Positions 34,158 to 47,010 of a stretch of 64,000 bases of DNA are shown here, piece by piece (within the stretch, counting starts at the first letter, position 1; the number at the start of each line of letters is the position of its first letter). The stretch is from NCBI GenBank assembly GCA_949358305.1, contig OX442323.1, forward strand, positions 1,984,001-2,048,000, given 5' to 3'. The notes below the pieces were generated by a model, which did no database searches, was not told where the DNA came from, and saw nothing but the letters and a program-made list of their open reading frames with translations. The stretch comes from Strigamia acuminata (lineage: Eukaryota > Arthropoda > Chilopoda > Geophilomorpha > Linotaeniidae). Made by a program: the position numbers and the translations under genes.

Positions 34158-34250
34158 CAGCAACCTAGTTTACATGCAACGCATGTGGACGAAGCAGCTT
34201 TGGTGCGCTAACGCATGCGTTAACGCTTGCATGTGAACTAGGCTTTACTG
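34158..34250. mobile_element. Tiny 93-bp MITE with imperfect 25-bp inverted ends
   Basis: The left end CAGCAACCTAGTTTACATGC matches, as a reverse complement, the right end GCATGTGAACTAGGCTTTACTG with few changes. The centre holds the perfect 14-base palindrome TAACGCATGCGTTA at 34209-34222. A clean target duplication is not visible. It directly abuts the CTTACGAAC fragment. Confidence 0.45.
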
Positions 34251-37200
34251 TACAAGACTTTCCATCTGCCATTTGTCTGCAAAATGACATCATTCAATCA
34301 CCAGATGTAAAGTGATGAATTAAATGCTGCCATTTTGGATGCGCTTGTAAAACGGGAGTGGGCTTCTACCGAGCAATGTGGTGGTAATATTCACAGTTGC
34401 TAATTGGAGTTTAACTCATATCCATGAGGTCGGTGACTGTTTGGAGGATGTGTGTCTCGGTTTACCTCTTTCGGCCTTGTCTGCGAGTTAGGCATTGCAG
34501 TTGTGCATACTGACAATCTCCTTGAAAACTTGAATTTGATTCAGATGTTTACAGATTAAGAGTGGCTAGTGCATTGTGCAAAGGGCTTACTCGCTACTCC
34601 ATCTGTCACCTTATCTTCAATGTTGAATTGCAGATGCCATTGAAAATCATTAATAATCACTTAATCACCTGTTGAGCTGTCAAATGAACATTAAAGCCTC
34701 ATAAAAGAGCCAAAACAATCTCATTTCTGACTGCAACCTTAGCCGCCCATTTGCAGCTATCATGAACGCAACAATAAACTGCTAACCGGTTAATGGCACG
34801 GCAGAGTATAAAAAGAAAGTTCGGTTTGTTTTCTTCTTAAGGCACTGCAATAAGGATTTGTTGTTGCTGTAGGGTAGAACATTCGTTCCCAAACATGTAT
34901 CATTGAGCTCAAAAGTTGACAGATTTGGCCCACTTAAAAAGTGCAGAAAGAAAGAAAGCCCTTGGCTAGGGAAATATGGTAAGCCCAATCTGGGCTACTT
35001 ATTTACTCGCAGTTCAATAAACTCCATTAAAAACAATTATGTGCGGAGCATTCTAACCAGTTTGCATTTGATTTAAGATGACAATTAGGAATTTTGCAGA
35101 ACGAGGATGAGTATAAAGCCGCGCTTGAAACGCCAACACGTTCTCCGCTTGAGTTAAGAAAATGAAAGCGTCTATTGACAGGAGAAAATGCTTTCCTTCA
35201 AAATGCTTATTGCTAGATAAAAGCATCCTGGTTCATATTTTCTGCTCACAAACCCAAAGGGCTTCTAGCCACATTTTGTAGAAATAATAATATATGCAAA
35301 ATGTGTATGTTCAAGTTATGTTTACCTGGTTAGGTTAAGGTTTGGGTGTTATCGTGTACTAGTAATTGAAGGAATCAAAGAATACATTTGAATTAAGATA
35401 GCGAGCTTAGGTGGACTGTACTTGTATACAACTAGCGGGACAAACTTGAAGGATAGAATTTTTGTTTGAAAAGTTGAAGATGGAGTTTTGCCAAGTGGAA
35501 TAATCGAGTGCTCTATATACAAAGAGCGTTGCAACCGAAATGAGAATCAATTAGCACACGTTAGACTTAATGGCTGATTCTAAATGGTGGCTGCATCAAT
35601 GGGAAATTGTGTGAGCGATAACTGTTAGTGGAGAGTTTAAATTGGATTAGGTAAAACTCGTGTAAAGCACACTCGACTGTTGCTGTGAAATTAAATAGAA
35701 AGTGAAGTAGGAGTGCGAGTGCGAGGCAAATTGTGGAACTCGCTGGAAGCTTCCAGCTGGTAATGTGAGTCAGGGTTCTGATGAGTTTTTTTCTTGTAAT
35801 ATTTTATGGAAAAAAATTGAGGCTAAGGCGATGATTAAGATAGATGATGTGACAAAAATAAAAATGAGTTTACGTGTTTAAAATTGAAACTTAAGACGGG
35901 TCCATGAATACCTCAATTTAAGGCTTGTTCCAGGGTTAAAAAGTATTCAAGAACCACCTAAACAAGTTAAACATCTAAGTTTGGCAAGATTTTTAGAGAA
36001 ATTTGCCAACGAATATTGTTTTTCGAGGGACTATGCTGTATCTTGTGCGGGCAAACGCGAATAATTGGGAATTTGATGAGACGACATCGTAAAAATCTCG
36101 ATATCCTGTCGAGTGTCGACAGATGTAGAAGGAAAATAAAAGCATCCAATAGTTGTTTCAGCGTCTTATTGGTTTGTTGGCATGTTGCAGGAAAACGGGG
36201 GCGATAAATAGTCGTAAAAATGCGAGGCCCAACACAAGTCGCCATTTTTATCACCTGTGAAATAAATAAACGTGTAGAGTTTATACTTTTACACATTGCT
36301 TCACTTTTTATTGGACTCCAGTTAATGGAAATCGTTAACTGTGACCAAAATTTGAAATTTCAAAACACATAAATTGGAATAGGTCTGTACCGATCCATTT
36401 TAACACGAGGCGTCGCTCTGTACGTAGTTGTTTATAGCGTAAAGATGGCGGGGACGACTTGAAACTTCGGCCAAGAAATCGGGTGTTTTTAACATTTTTT
36501 TAGACAGAATAACACAAATTTAATCCAGAAATGTATTTTACAGAGGCATTTTAAGGTTATGTCGGGAATTTAAGCGAGAAACTTCAAACCGGATTTTCCG
36601 TGAGAAGAAAATTGATGAATCCACCTGGGGACCGATTTTCAATTCGCGTAATGACAACAAATGCCGGCAGGAGAATAATAACGGTACACTTTGAAACCGG
36701 CTTTAATCACCATTTTTTAACATCATTTTAATTACACCCGGCAAAAAAAAAAATTAAATTCAGATAAAATGAATAGAAATGGCCGAAAATCGATGAGTTA
36801 ATTTATTTTTTCTTTTAATATTTAAATGATGGTAACAGCTGGTAAAAGAGTGGAAATGCGAAATTAATTGGTCTATGGGCATAGCGAGTTCGGGTCACTG
36901 TGTTGTCTCGTTATACCAGCGCGTACTGGTTTATTAAAGCTAGGAGAAGGAGAACATGCTTGATGCAGATGAGTGGAATAATCGACTTGTTGTTGATGTA
37001 ACTCGGCTGCTTCCTGTTCTTTGTGCCGTATATTTCACACTAGAGCAACCGTGAAAGTGCATCTCGTTATTGTTGAATAGATCTTTTCAGGTACGTGTTA
37101 ATTTAATCAAATTCGCAACTGATTCTTTTCGAAATTTCTTAATTTATTACTTTTCAAAATTCAGCAAAAAAACAAGGCCACAGCTGGAGGAACATCGGCG

Positions 37201-40200
37201 GGAGTAAAAATCGTTCTAAAGACAAACGACGAAACAATCGTGTTGTTTTCGCTAGAGAATAACGTAGGGACAGTGGGAATCTCGTTAATCCATTCATGCG
37301 CGTTACTGAGTTAGTCGCAGTTGCTATCGTTGCTTACATTTAAAGCTCCGTAAGCAAAAAGTAGTAATCGGTAGATCTTGATTTAATAATTCAAACAAAG
37401 ACGTCTGTAGGACAGTATATTTCATCTGGTTTGTATTCTCTAGTGAGTCAATAGGGTGGATGAAAACTGGCTTTTGACTTGGCTCATAAAATATGAAAGA
37501 CCTTACCTGATTGCTACTGATATTTTTTTTCCAGCATGGCATAATGCATATCCTGTAGTAGGTCATGGGCCAAGTTGGAGTGGGGATTAAGTAAATATTG
37601 GTTATTTTGTGCTTGTCAGATGCAAGATAATGTCTTTCCATACAATTTTTAAAGGGGTGGAACTGAGGGGGTTGTTGTAATGAATATTCTTTTGAGCTTA
37701 GATATTGTAATTGTATTGTTGCTGCTGCATGAATTGAATTTAGACGTTTTTTCTAAAGGCAAGTTTAATATTTATAATTTCTGATGGATTTTTTTTAGTG
37801 TAACATGATATGGGCAAATATTTGAATGATTTTTCTTGTTTATGATAGATCTTAACATGGAGAAGGTTAAGGGATCATGAAGGGGGACTGATTTAAGCAA
37901 TGGTGTTTATACTTTATATAAACAGAATGGGTGCCAAAATAGCTATAAACCATGGCCAGAAAGTGGAAAAAACAGAATCTACAACTGGGGTGGTTTGTGC
38001 AGCTGTTTGGGTCGTGATTTGGGTTTTGCACTCAAATCCAAGATGGCCAATTATACAAAAATTGTTAAAATACAAGTATTTTTATTTTTGAAATTATTTC
38101 AGGCCCGCCTAGCAGTACAATGCACAAGTGCAACTAGATTGAAACTTTGTAGCTCTTTCTAAATAGCTTCAACGATTAAATGAAAGCGGTATTAGAAATA
38201 ATAAAAAAAAAAAATGTTAATATTCCGCAGGAAACAATATTTTTCTTGCGGAGGGTCAATTTTGACGTCATGATGGCCGCACTGACTGCTCAAACGACAA
38301 ACGCAATGCTTTCCAAGTGGAATAAGTTTACAGTGGTTTCAAATTTTACTACTGAAGCAATATAAATTTTTAATTCAATAAAAGAAGAGAGGGAAACCCT
38401 TTACTCTGACTAATGATCGTAAATCATGAGATGAGGGAATAAAATGGCGCGTATCCTTTTTCCCTAATGCCATTTGGGAGGGTCTTAAAAAGCAGGAAAG
38501 TGTATTCTGACTCGATTCGTGAAAGGGGAAAAGTATAGATTGAGCGTTTATTAGTAATGTTATTTCGGTGTTTGAGTCCTTTATTTTTTTTTATTTTATT
38601 CTAGGGAGTGTAGTATAAAGAATAGAGGGAAATTTCTGGCTTTTGTATTATGGAAATGAGAGAAAAAGTTAAGCGCCATCAGTGTGTTCAATGAGCCGCG
38701 TGCACCCAGTTGTAATTTGTTTTTCGACTTAAAATGAGTTGTCGATATGAGTCTCCTGCTGGGAGCACTTTTCTTTTTTCAAAGAGCGTTCCCGCTTGCC
38801 AAGAAATTGTGCAAAACCACAAACATTTGTTCAGAAGTCAAAATTAAACGAGATTGTGGAATGATTTTTTTTTTAAGTGAGAAAAATTGAATTTTATTTT
38901 TTTTTCAAATTTTGTTTTCATTACACAAAAGTGCCTGTACATGGAATTTTTATTAAAACGGAATAAATCAATTGGCATTACTTAAGCAAACACATAGCAC
39001 GCGTACCACCAGCTTGGAATCAAGGTCTATTGCGGTCGTTGCAGCAAGACGCCATCAAAAACAGCAAACAAAGCCAATTACCTCTAACCAGTTATTCGAT
39101 AAAACATTCGACTTAGAAAATGCAACTGCGATTCCAGACAATTCACAAAAAAACGACATTTTTCTTGTAAAAAACAGAGCGGAATTGCGCAAAAAGCGAG
39201 CGAGTTAACGTTGACGAGTTTGGTTGGTTGGCTACGCCGAGGGAAGTTAAAAAGCTAATTTTGCTAATGACTATTTACGGTTATCGATGCTGGTTTTAAT
39301 CGAATTTGTAGACTATCGAATTATGTCATTGGAGTAGGTGCAAGTAAACAAAGTCTAATGGCGCTTTTTTGAAGACTTAATTAAGTGAATCGATATTTAT
39401 GCGGGGCGTTGGGATGGGGAAACAAGGGGAAGTTGTTTGGAAGAAAGAATCGGTGGAGTTGGGGTCGATGACGTGACCGTTAAAAGTGGCGCCTATAAAG
39501 AATACGTGTGGCGTAAAGAGCGCAGCATTCCTCGCTATGTGCCGCAACTCGGATTGTGGAGTAATCACAAAAGCTTGTACGCCATTGACGTCTCGACAAT
39601 GTCCTGGCATGTCAAAAAGTGTCAGTGTACACAAAAGGAAAAAGGAGATTGAAAATCCGTGCAAGACTCGTGAAAAAGACTGAGAAGTTGGGGTGCAAAC
39701 ATAACTATTATTGTTGCGCCGTGAGGGTCTCGAAGCTTAACTAGCTGCATTCAAAATATATTTTTTACACATTTTTGTATCGAGTGTTTGCCAGTTAATT
39801 AGTTGGATATTAGTCGGGGATAGGGAAGTGAATGAAGAAGGATTTTCCGCTGTTTCTGGAGGGTAATGAGGTGATGGAATTTTTAAGGTTGCGCTATAAA
39901 GTTTGGAATTTTGCTAACTTTTCGTATTAAAGCTGACTTGATTGTTGCTGGTGATTGGGTTTGGAGAGACAGTAATAGGCACTGCAGGTGCATTCAATCT
40001 ATAAAAAGCACAAGTGGGAGAGGAAAAAAAGGCGTATTTTCGTTTGGAATGGCAATGGGCATACTAAGCGTTTGTTTCAATGCGTACATTTCAAACATGA
40101 ATTTAGGGATTGATTAATGACATTAATGGCGCTAAAATCTAAGAAAAACGAAAGAAATGGTTTTTCTACTGCCGAAAATGTGTTGAATAATGGATTAATA

Positions 40201-40620
40201 AAGGTTAGTTTTTTGTTGGTTCTCAGGATTAAACTAGAAACAGGTTGTTGTTTTTTTGTTGCAACATTGTTGTGTGATTAGTTTTCTTTGATACCAAAAT
40301 TAGTTTCATTCCGAGACTCAATTGTATAGTAGAAAATAATGATGTCCATTGAAATTGTCCATTGAAATTGAAACGAATGAAAACCACTAATTAAGGCTTT
40401 AACCAGGTATGAAACTAAGTTTTATTGCACCCAGGTTTGAAAAATTTAATCTTATTTATAAAAAAAAATGAAAAAAGAATAAAAGAATGAGCCCTGTAAT
40501 TGTATTGGTGAAGACTGGTAGACGAGTGGCCATAACCTATAATTTTCTAAAAGTAGAAGCAAAGTCAGATGTATGAAATGAAAAAGATAAAAAAAAAATT
40601 CTTAAAGGAAGATGATCGCG
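34251..40620. other. Long intronic stretch, no gene recognised
   Basis: About 6.4 kb of unique-looking AT-rich DNA. Noted motifs: AAGATGGCGG at 36442-36451, a CRE palindrome TGACGTCA at 38263-38270 immediately followed by TGATGGCCGC, and short poly-T tracts. No coding frame is convincing. Confidence 0.4.
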
Positions 40621-40670
40621 AGATTGAAAGGCCTTTGGTAGAAAAATTACTCGCTTTGTATTTGTTAGAT
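40621..40670. repeat. Dispersed repeat copy 1 (GAAAGGCCTTTGGTAGAAAAA core)
   Basis: A 50-bp segment that recurs at 46961-47010 in the same orientation. The first 25 bases are nearly identical and the remainder about two-thirds alike. The parent element is unknown. Confidence 0.6.
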
Positions 40671-43400
40671 ATTTAATCAACCCATAACAATGTACGAGTG
40701 TCCAGTGTCGGTCATTTAAGTTTAATAATACGTGCGATTCTTTCTCTATTTATTTTTTATTCCTTCGTAATGTGGTGGTTTTTGTGAAAGATTGATTTTG
40801 TTGGAACAGTGTTTTACAAATTAACAATGTATGTTTTTAATAAAATGAAGATGAGTGTGTGAATGTTCACGAGCCTCCATTGCATGGGTTATGAGAATGA
40901 GCTGAATGAGAATTGACAAATGGAATATGCATTTTTTATTTTTTGTGTACTGGTAATGTTGAGTTGTATGGAAACGTCGTGGTCATGTTACCGGCGACTG
41001 TAATTGGGTTGGTGCTGGCTGTATGGGTCAGCGGGGTCACGGAATGAAAAGAGAAAAAAGAAGTTATTATAATACCAGACATGATTGCTACGAAGTTCAA
41101 TGTGCACTTGAATTAAAATTCCCAAATAAAAAAAAGAAAAAAGAAAAAAGGAAAAAGATTAATCAAGTTTGGTTGAAACTACTCGGGTTTAATGAAATTG
41201 ATACCGGAGTATTCGAAGCCAGGAAAGTAATTTGCTTAAGTGGCCTAGAGGAAACACCTGTGAAAGGGGAATGAAGAAATTTGAAGGGAAAAAAGAAATG
41301 GAATAAATGTAAAATATCATAAAGGATGTGTATGTTTAAGTATGGGTTGTAAATTAGTGAATTTTGGAGATTTTTTTTTTCGGAAAGGTTAGGATTAATA
41401 ATCATAAGGAATGTGACAGGTAGGCGTAGATGGAATAAGGTAGTAAAAGTTTTATGGCTAAATATTGTGATTAGAAGTTGCCCAATAGGTTTGGGCTGTA
41501 AAAAAGATGTTAAAAAATGTGGAATAATGCTCGTAATGGCTGATATGATGGGTTATAATTGGATCAGTGCTACTGGTTTTGGCTCTTTTATTATAGGTTT
41601 GATGGTTATAAGGCTGTAAAGATGGGTAATTAAAAGGATATAAAGGACAGGTAGAAGGATGTTTGTTAATTTGTTTTCTTTTTGCTTCTTTTCTTCGCTC
41701 TCTTATTTGAAACAAAGGAATTGGAGGATCGCTGTAACTAATTGTGTTTTGCCACTTGTTGCTCGGTTGCCTCTACATTGTTGCTAGGTGCGAGGCGAAC
41801 ATTGCCTGTGTGGAGTCAGGTGTCTTAATTCTTTTGGGTGTAGATATCATACAGACAGAAAAAATGTTTAGACGGGGTGAGCCAGAGCCCTGATGATTTT
41901 GTAAATGTAATTACATTATAATTAATTCAATGAAACCATCCTTTCGAGAACCGATTGTCTCAGAAAGAAATAACAAATGTCAAAGAAGTGACCGGCTTTT
42001 CGGAACTTTCGGAAAAGTGATGTCCAGACAAATAAACGTATGAAAATCACATTATAACATTGTTAATTTATAATTTTCTTATTGTGGGTGGAGCCAAACT
42101 GCATTACATCATAATTTTCCAAGGGTCTATTGTTGACCGATAATCTCCCGAAAGGTTGATTATCGCCGACAGACGTTTCTCGTTGGCCCGTTGTCAGGAT
42201 AGTCGTGAGACACTCGATACGGGCTTAGTAATGAAACGGAATGTTGTCAATCAAAATGAAGTTGTTTAATTTGTTGGCACTCAATTGCTGTGAAGTATTT
42301 ACTTTGAGCCGCGCAGTTGTGTTTTGGTTGGTGCGACGTCTGTGGTTGGCAGTGATAGATAAGTGTTGACCTCGGGAAGGCCAAATGGGACAATCTGTCC
42401 CGACCAAATGAAATGACGTGGTAAGTTGTAAACTCCAAGGGGATGTGTGCTTCTTCCTCACTATGTTTGATGTTTTTTTTGCCTTAATAGTTCTTTTCAA
42501 GTTGTTAAGGAGAAAGGAGAAAGGAATGTTTAATGCATATTGTCAACACATTATGTCAAGGATATTTGTCTCTTTCTCTTGGCACTGCTGTCACATTTAT
42601 GACTGCGAAACTGCATTTCTTAATTAGAATGAATGGAGCTAGTTTGCCAGAATTTTAACTTAGATTTAAATATTTATTCATGTTTTTTGGTTTGGTTAAA
42701 AGAGTGCTTTTTTGTGTGTGTTGTTTTGATGATTTAGCAAGCCATGTTTTATTGATTGGAAATGGGGCTTCAAGCTAGAAATTTAGTGCTTTCAATTTTG
42801 AGATATTAATTTGAAAGAAATGTTCAAAGGAACTTGTTGTTTTTCAACAGAAGCCTTTTAAAAAGCACTATAAAATGTTGTTTTTTTTTATATATATTTT
42901 TTAAAATTCTTTTCAGGCAGAGTTGTCATGGAGATGTGAGGTTGTTTTTCTGTGGTTCCTTTTGATGTTTTTAGAATTTGTCAAAGGTAGAAGATACCCA
43001 ATAACCTAAACAAGAGGTCAAATGGTTTCTTAATAGAATATGCTAGCAAGAAGAATTTGTGCCGTGTCATGGCATATGATGGGGTCTGTATGATTGGTAC
43101 TTTTTTTCTCTCACATAATGGGGTTGGCTATGATGAGTCATTTTGTGTTCATCTTTTTGCAAATGGAAATACTGCAGGAATTATATTTGCAGTGCAGTGA
43201 GAAACTGGTTTAGAATTGTTAAATCCGAATCGATCGTTGTAAAGCATGCAAGAATAAATGTATGTGTCACTAGCACTGCAATGATCTTGTCCTCCAACCC
43301 ATTCATGTAGAGCATTACAGTCTGGTGGTAATTAAGATAAACAAGCCACTTTGAATTGCATCATGTCAGAGAATTAAGGAGTATGATGACTGTGATTGTC
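40671..43400. other. Intronic stretch, no gene recognised
   Basis: Unique-looking non-coding DNA. Short frames at 41023-41274 and 42225-42500 have no coding signature. Confidence 0.4.
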
Positions 43401-43440
43401 CTGGTCGACGTTTAGTTTGCCGGAAAAATCAATGGTGGAG

Positions 43441-43607
43441 CTTCATCGGCTCGGAGTCATCCAGAGTCACCAATTGGGATTAACGAAACCCCAGAGGTCG
43501 ACGACAATCGAAATCGACTGCAAGTGCGGAAAGTATTGGTCTTGTCTTCATAAAATCGCTCGGCAAAGGTCGACGCTTGGTTGCGTGTATTACTTCTAGA
43601 ATTGCCA
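43441..43607 (-). pseudogene. Degenerate 18S rRNA fragment (V1-V2 region)
   Basis: Read on the minus strand, 43606-43585 gives GGCAATTCTAGAAGTAATAC, one base from the universally conserved 18S string GGCAATTCTAGAGCTAATAC. About 130 bases further on, 43475-43441 gives AATTGGTGACTCTGGATGAC and then CCGATGAAGC, matching the conserved TTTGGTGACTCTGAATAAC...CGAT block in the correct order and roughly the right spacing. The variable part between does not need to match. This is a rDNA-derived relic, not a functional gene. Confidence 0.6.
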
Positions 43608-43779
43608 AAATCCCGTCATTTAAACGAGAAAACATGATCACAATTACGATTAACGCCATCTCGGGTGTTAATCAGCAATCAAAATTCAGAAATTGCAGGT
43701 AAAGAAAGAGATTGGCTCGTAAATCCTTGCGAACCAACATCGTCGGTTACAAATGCAAACAGACAAGGCCGAAGCTCGG

Positions 43780-43887
43780 CTGCGTGTATTAGCTCTGTAG
43801 TCTGTAGGGTTGGCGAAGATGGCTGACAATCGTCGTGTTTTCAAAGATCACGAGGCTTGGCTGCACGTATTAGCTCTAGAATTGCCA
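43780..43887 (-). pseudogene. Two further 18S-like fragments in tandem
   Basis: At 43887-43867 the minus strand reads TGGCAATTCTAGAGCTAATAC, an exact copy of the conserved 18S string, followed by GTGCAGCCAAGC. At 43796-43782 it reads AGAGCTAATACACGC followed by AGCCGAGC. The two lie about 85 bp apart and share further flanking sequence (CGTGTTTTCAA near 43833 and 43906). A segment containing the 18S piece was therefore duplicated locally. Confidence 0.6.
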
Positions 43888-43924
43888 AAGATTCCTAACA
43901 ATGCGCGTGTTTTCAACATACGGG

Positions 43925-44870
43925 TCGAGGAAAAGCTGAAAAAGTTTTTCTCCGCGTTTCCTTTGAGCATCAATCAACCGTAGCGAACCGGGCCTTTCGC
44001 TTCTGTGCATTGAATCATAAACATCTGTTCTTAAGAGGAAACATCAGACCAATAAATTTAATCACATTAAAAAAAAAGATGAAATGAAGCAATTTCTGCA
44101 AGTGGTATGTGTGTGTGTGCGCAACTACTGCATTGGCTTGTCTGAATGAGTGATGGGCATCGAGTACGAATTCACACCAACACTCGCTTTTCTAGTGTGA
44201 GTGACATTAGTCCTAATCATTACATTCTCAGATTGCGTGACCTCATCTCTCTCGCCATCTCATCCCGGGCTTAGTAGGGTGTGGGCAACAGGGTTCTGGA
44301 TGGGCAGGGGAAAAAATTAAAATAAAAAATTACTTAGGAACACTTGGGGCAGTCGATAGGGAACGAGATTGCGAGCACAGATTTTTCTTTCCATTACTTT
44401 TCTTAAGATTAAATGTTAAAAGATTTTTTTTTTTTTTTTTTTTTTTTTTGTTTGTTTGGGTAATTTAGAAATGAGGTGGTGAAAAAATGTAAATCGAGTT
44501 GTAAGTGAGGAATTAAATTTGTAGAGTGCCCGGATGTTAAGTTGGCCATTTTAGCAAGGTAAACAACACCCAAAGTTGCCTCGCAGCTGCGAACTTGGTT
44601 TGCATGTTAACAAGACGTTTTCTTTTCTTTTCGGTCTGAGATTATTTTTTCTCTTTTATTTTCAGTCAGGTGGGTTTTTTTTTTTTTTTTTTTTTTTTGT
44701 ATTTTTTTGTTTGCGCACCCTCGTGGGCAGAAGAATGGGAGAAGTCGACGAGCGTAATGAAGCGAGGCAGTTAGTTGACTTTTATCCTTCTTTTGAAGGT
44801 GGGGGCAAGTGAAAATGTGCTTGGGATTATCGGTCATATTGTGCTAGGTTGTGGTCGGCTGCAAGCTGAA
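43925..44870. other. Intronic stretch with long T runs
   Basis: Non-coding. Poly-T tracts at about 44424-44449 and 44675-44698 dominate. No gene seen. Confidence 0.45.
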
Positions 44871-45385
44871 AAGTATCGATACAGGAAAATCGATAAAACG
44901 ATATCAAATGGATTGTTTTTGTTATTATTTTAAAGATATTGATTTTTTTTATATCGAGTATAAGATAATCGTATTACCGTAACTTGATTTTTTTTAAATC
45001 GATTATTTTGCATAGTTACAGATTTTAAATTTTTTATGAATTTATCGAAAAATTTATGGAGAAAAATCGATTTTTGGAAGCGATTGCTAAAATTTAAAAA
45101 TCGATTTTTAAAGCAATTGATAAAATTTAAAAAATCGATTTTTTAAGTGATTGATGAAATTTAAAAAATCGATTTTTAAACCGATTGATAAAATTTAAAA
45201 AATCGATTTTTAAACCGATTGATGAAATTTAAAATATTCGATTTTTTTAATTGAATATTGAAAAAATCGATTATTAAGATTAAAAAACTCGACGATTTTG
45301 AAAATTCCAATTATTTCTTCTACGAAAAGTGATTTTGACAAATCGATTTATTTTGCAAAAGGTAAAAAAAAATCGATATTTATCG
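44870..45385. repeat. ATCGAT-rich minisatellite, unit about 33 bp
   Basis: The centre (about 45060-45260) has five copies of AAAATCGATTTTTAAACCGA followed by TTGATAAAATTTAA. Flanks carry many scattered ATCGAT and AATCGATT palindromes. A similar ATCGAT-rich array closes the window at 63.7 kb. Confidence 0.8.
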
Positions 45386-46520
45386 AAACAAAGAAAAATC
45401 GGTTGAATGAAAAGTGAATTTTGCATTCTCGCACTAACCCGGCGTATTTTTTTTCCTCCTTCCTTCCTTCATAATACTTCAATCAGTCAAGTTACAAGAG
45501 TGAAGAAAAGCAAACGTTAGCTAAGCAGCTTGATACCGAGTCATTTGCACGCTTGTAGCTCGAGCAGGGCCCTCATGAGTTATGTTCGTTACCATCTGAA
45601 TATGAAATTACACCGTCTAGTCCTTTGTCTCGCTGGTGGCCAAAACCATTTATAAACATTCTAGTAAAAGCCGCTTAATTGTTTATTTTAACCAACAATA
45701 ACCCACAAAATAAAAAAAAAATAAAAACCAAAACGATAACAATTTAAACAATTTTTAAATGTAAATAATAATATTTCGATGACGTCACGAAATGCAAGAT
45801 GGCGGCGGCGGAGAATGAAAAAGCGTGTGCGAAAAAAGCTCGATGTTTTAACAGGAAATATCTCGTGATTAGCGAGGTATTTTTGCAGGCCGAGCGAGCA
45901 GATGGGCGATTAAATTTGGTGAGCAAACATTTTTAAAAGGAAAATGTTCCTTTCGGCCATATTGGAATGAGGAAGGGCGGGGGATGAAGCAAAACGTTGA
46001 TTTATTTGTGCGTGGGTGGGTCACCAGCCTCGTCTAATGGGCTAGGGACTGGCTCTTAGTACCATTTTCTGTGGCTGCACCTTCAAAACTCAATGATAAC
46101 CACATGGGTATGTGATAAACATGACTGCCTATGGCGTCTGACACGTGCAAAAGAGTCCAGCTGTGCCCATTAAACAGATTCCATTGAGACTTAGAAATGA
46201 AAGGTTTTTAGTAGCGAGAGATGGAAGGAACGAAGGGAGAAAGAAATTTACTTGTTTTTTTTTTCTTTTTTCCTGGTGCAAGGGGGTTTTTTGAGGGTGT
46301 TTGCTTTTTATCGGCGATTTATGGACGAGATGAAATCAGGATATCAGCCGATGACAGGAAAGTGAGTACTTTAGGAACTCGTGTAAATATAGCACTCGTT
46401 CCTTACGATTAGGAGGATTTTACGTCGCAATTAAAAGTTTGGTTTGCAGCGTGCACTTTTTCCTTACGGTTATAAAACTATTGATGATGATCGCAACTCT
46501 ACTGGTTCGAAAATGCATTG
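45386..46520. other. Intronic DNA with a CRE plus YY1/Pho-like pair
   Basis: At 45780-45787 a CRE palindrome TGACGTCA is followed eight bases later by AAGATGGCGGCGGCGG (45796-45811). This looks like a promoter or Polycomb-type element, but no exon is attached. Otherwise unique non-coding DNA. Confidence 0.35.
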
Positions 46521-46534
46521 AAATTATATTGCAA

Positions 46535-46620
46535 AGTATTTTGTAATGCATTGGGTTTTACAATAATGTATTTTGTAATGCATTGGGTTTTACAATAATG
46601 TATTTTGTAATACATTTTTG
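46535..46620. repeat. 32-bp tandem repeat with GTAATGCATT
   Basis: Two to three copies of ATTTTGTAATGCATTGGGTT followed by TTACAATAATGT. The unit contains the near-palindrome TAATGCATT. It lies about 140 bp before the TA-flanked MITE. Confidence 0.7.
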
Positions 46621-46758
46621 CACGCTATTAGTTTGCAAATGATAATACATTTTGTATATTTTTACTTGTCAAATCTGAATGAATGCATTATTTAATGTCC
46701 AAATAATATACTTTATTCTATGCTATACATTTTGGAATGCATTAAGTGAAAAGCAATA

Positions 46759-46926
46759 CAGTCGAAACTCTTTATAACGTATCGCGATATAACGAATTAT
46801 CGATATAACGAATACCTAAAAATGGCTGGTTTGGTTGGCTGGCCATAGAACACCATGTTAAAAAATTTCGATATAACGAATCGGATTTTCGGGTTCCTTG
46901 CGATTCGTTGTAAAGAGTTTCGACTG
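46759..46926. mobile_element. 168-bp Tc1/mariner (pogo-like) MITE
   Basis: Terminal inverted repeats CAGTCGAAACTCTTTATAAC (left) and its near-perfect complement ending GAGTTTCGACTG (right) are flanked by TA at 46757-46758 and 46927-46928, the expected target duplication. Inside are repeated CGATATAACGAAT blocks, typical of this group of elements. No transposase. Confidence 0.88.
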
Positions 46927-46960
46927 TATATTGTAAAATATATTTTTGAACCGTGTGGGA

Positions 46961-47010
46961 AGATCGAAAGGCCTTTGGTAGAAAAACTACTTGTTTAGGA
47001 TTTGTCATCA
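46961..47010. repeat. Dispersed repeat copy 2 (GAAAGGCCTTTGGTAGAAAAA core)
   Basis: Same orientation as the copy at 40621-40670, and 33 bp beyond the MITE duplication. Flanking sequences of the two copies do not match, so the repeat was mobile or is the remnant of a larger repeat. Confidence 0.6.
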
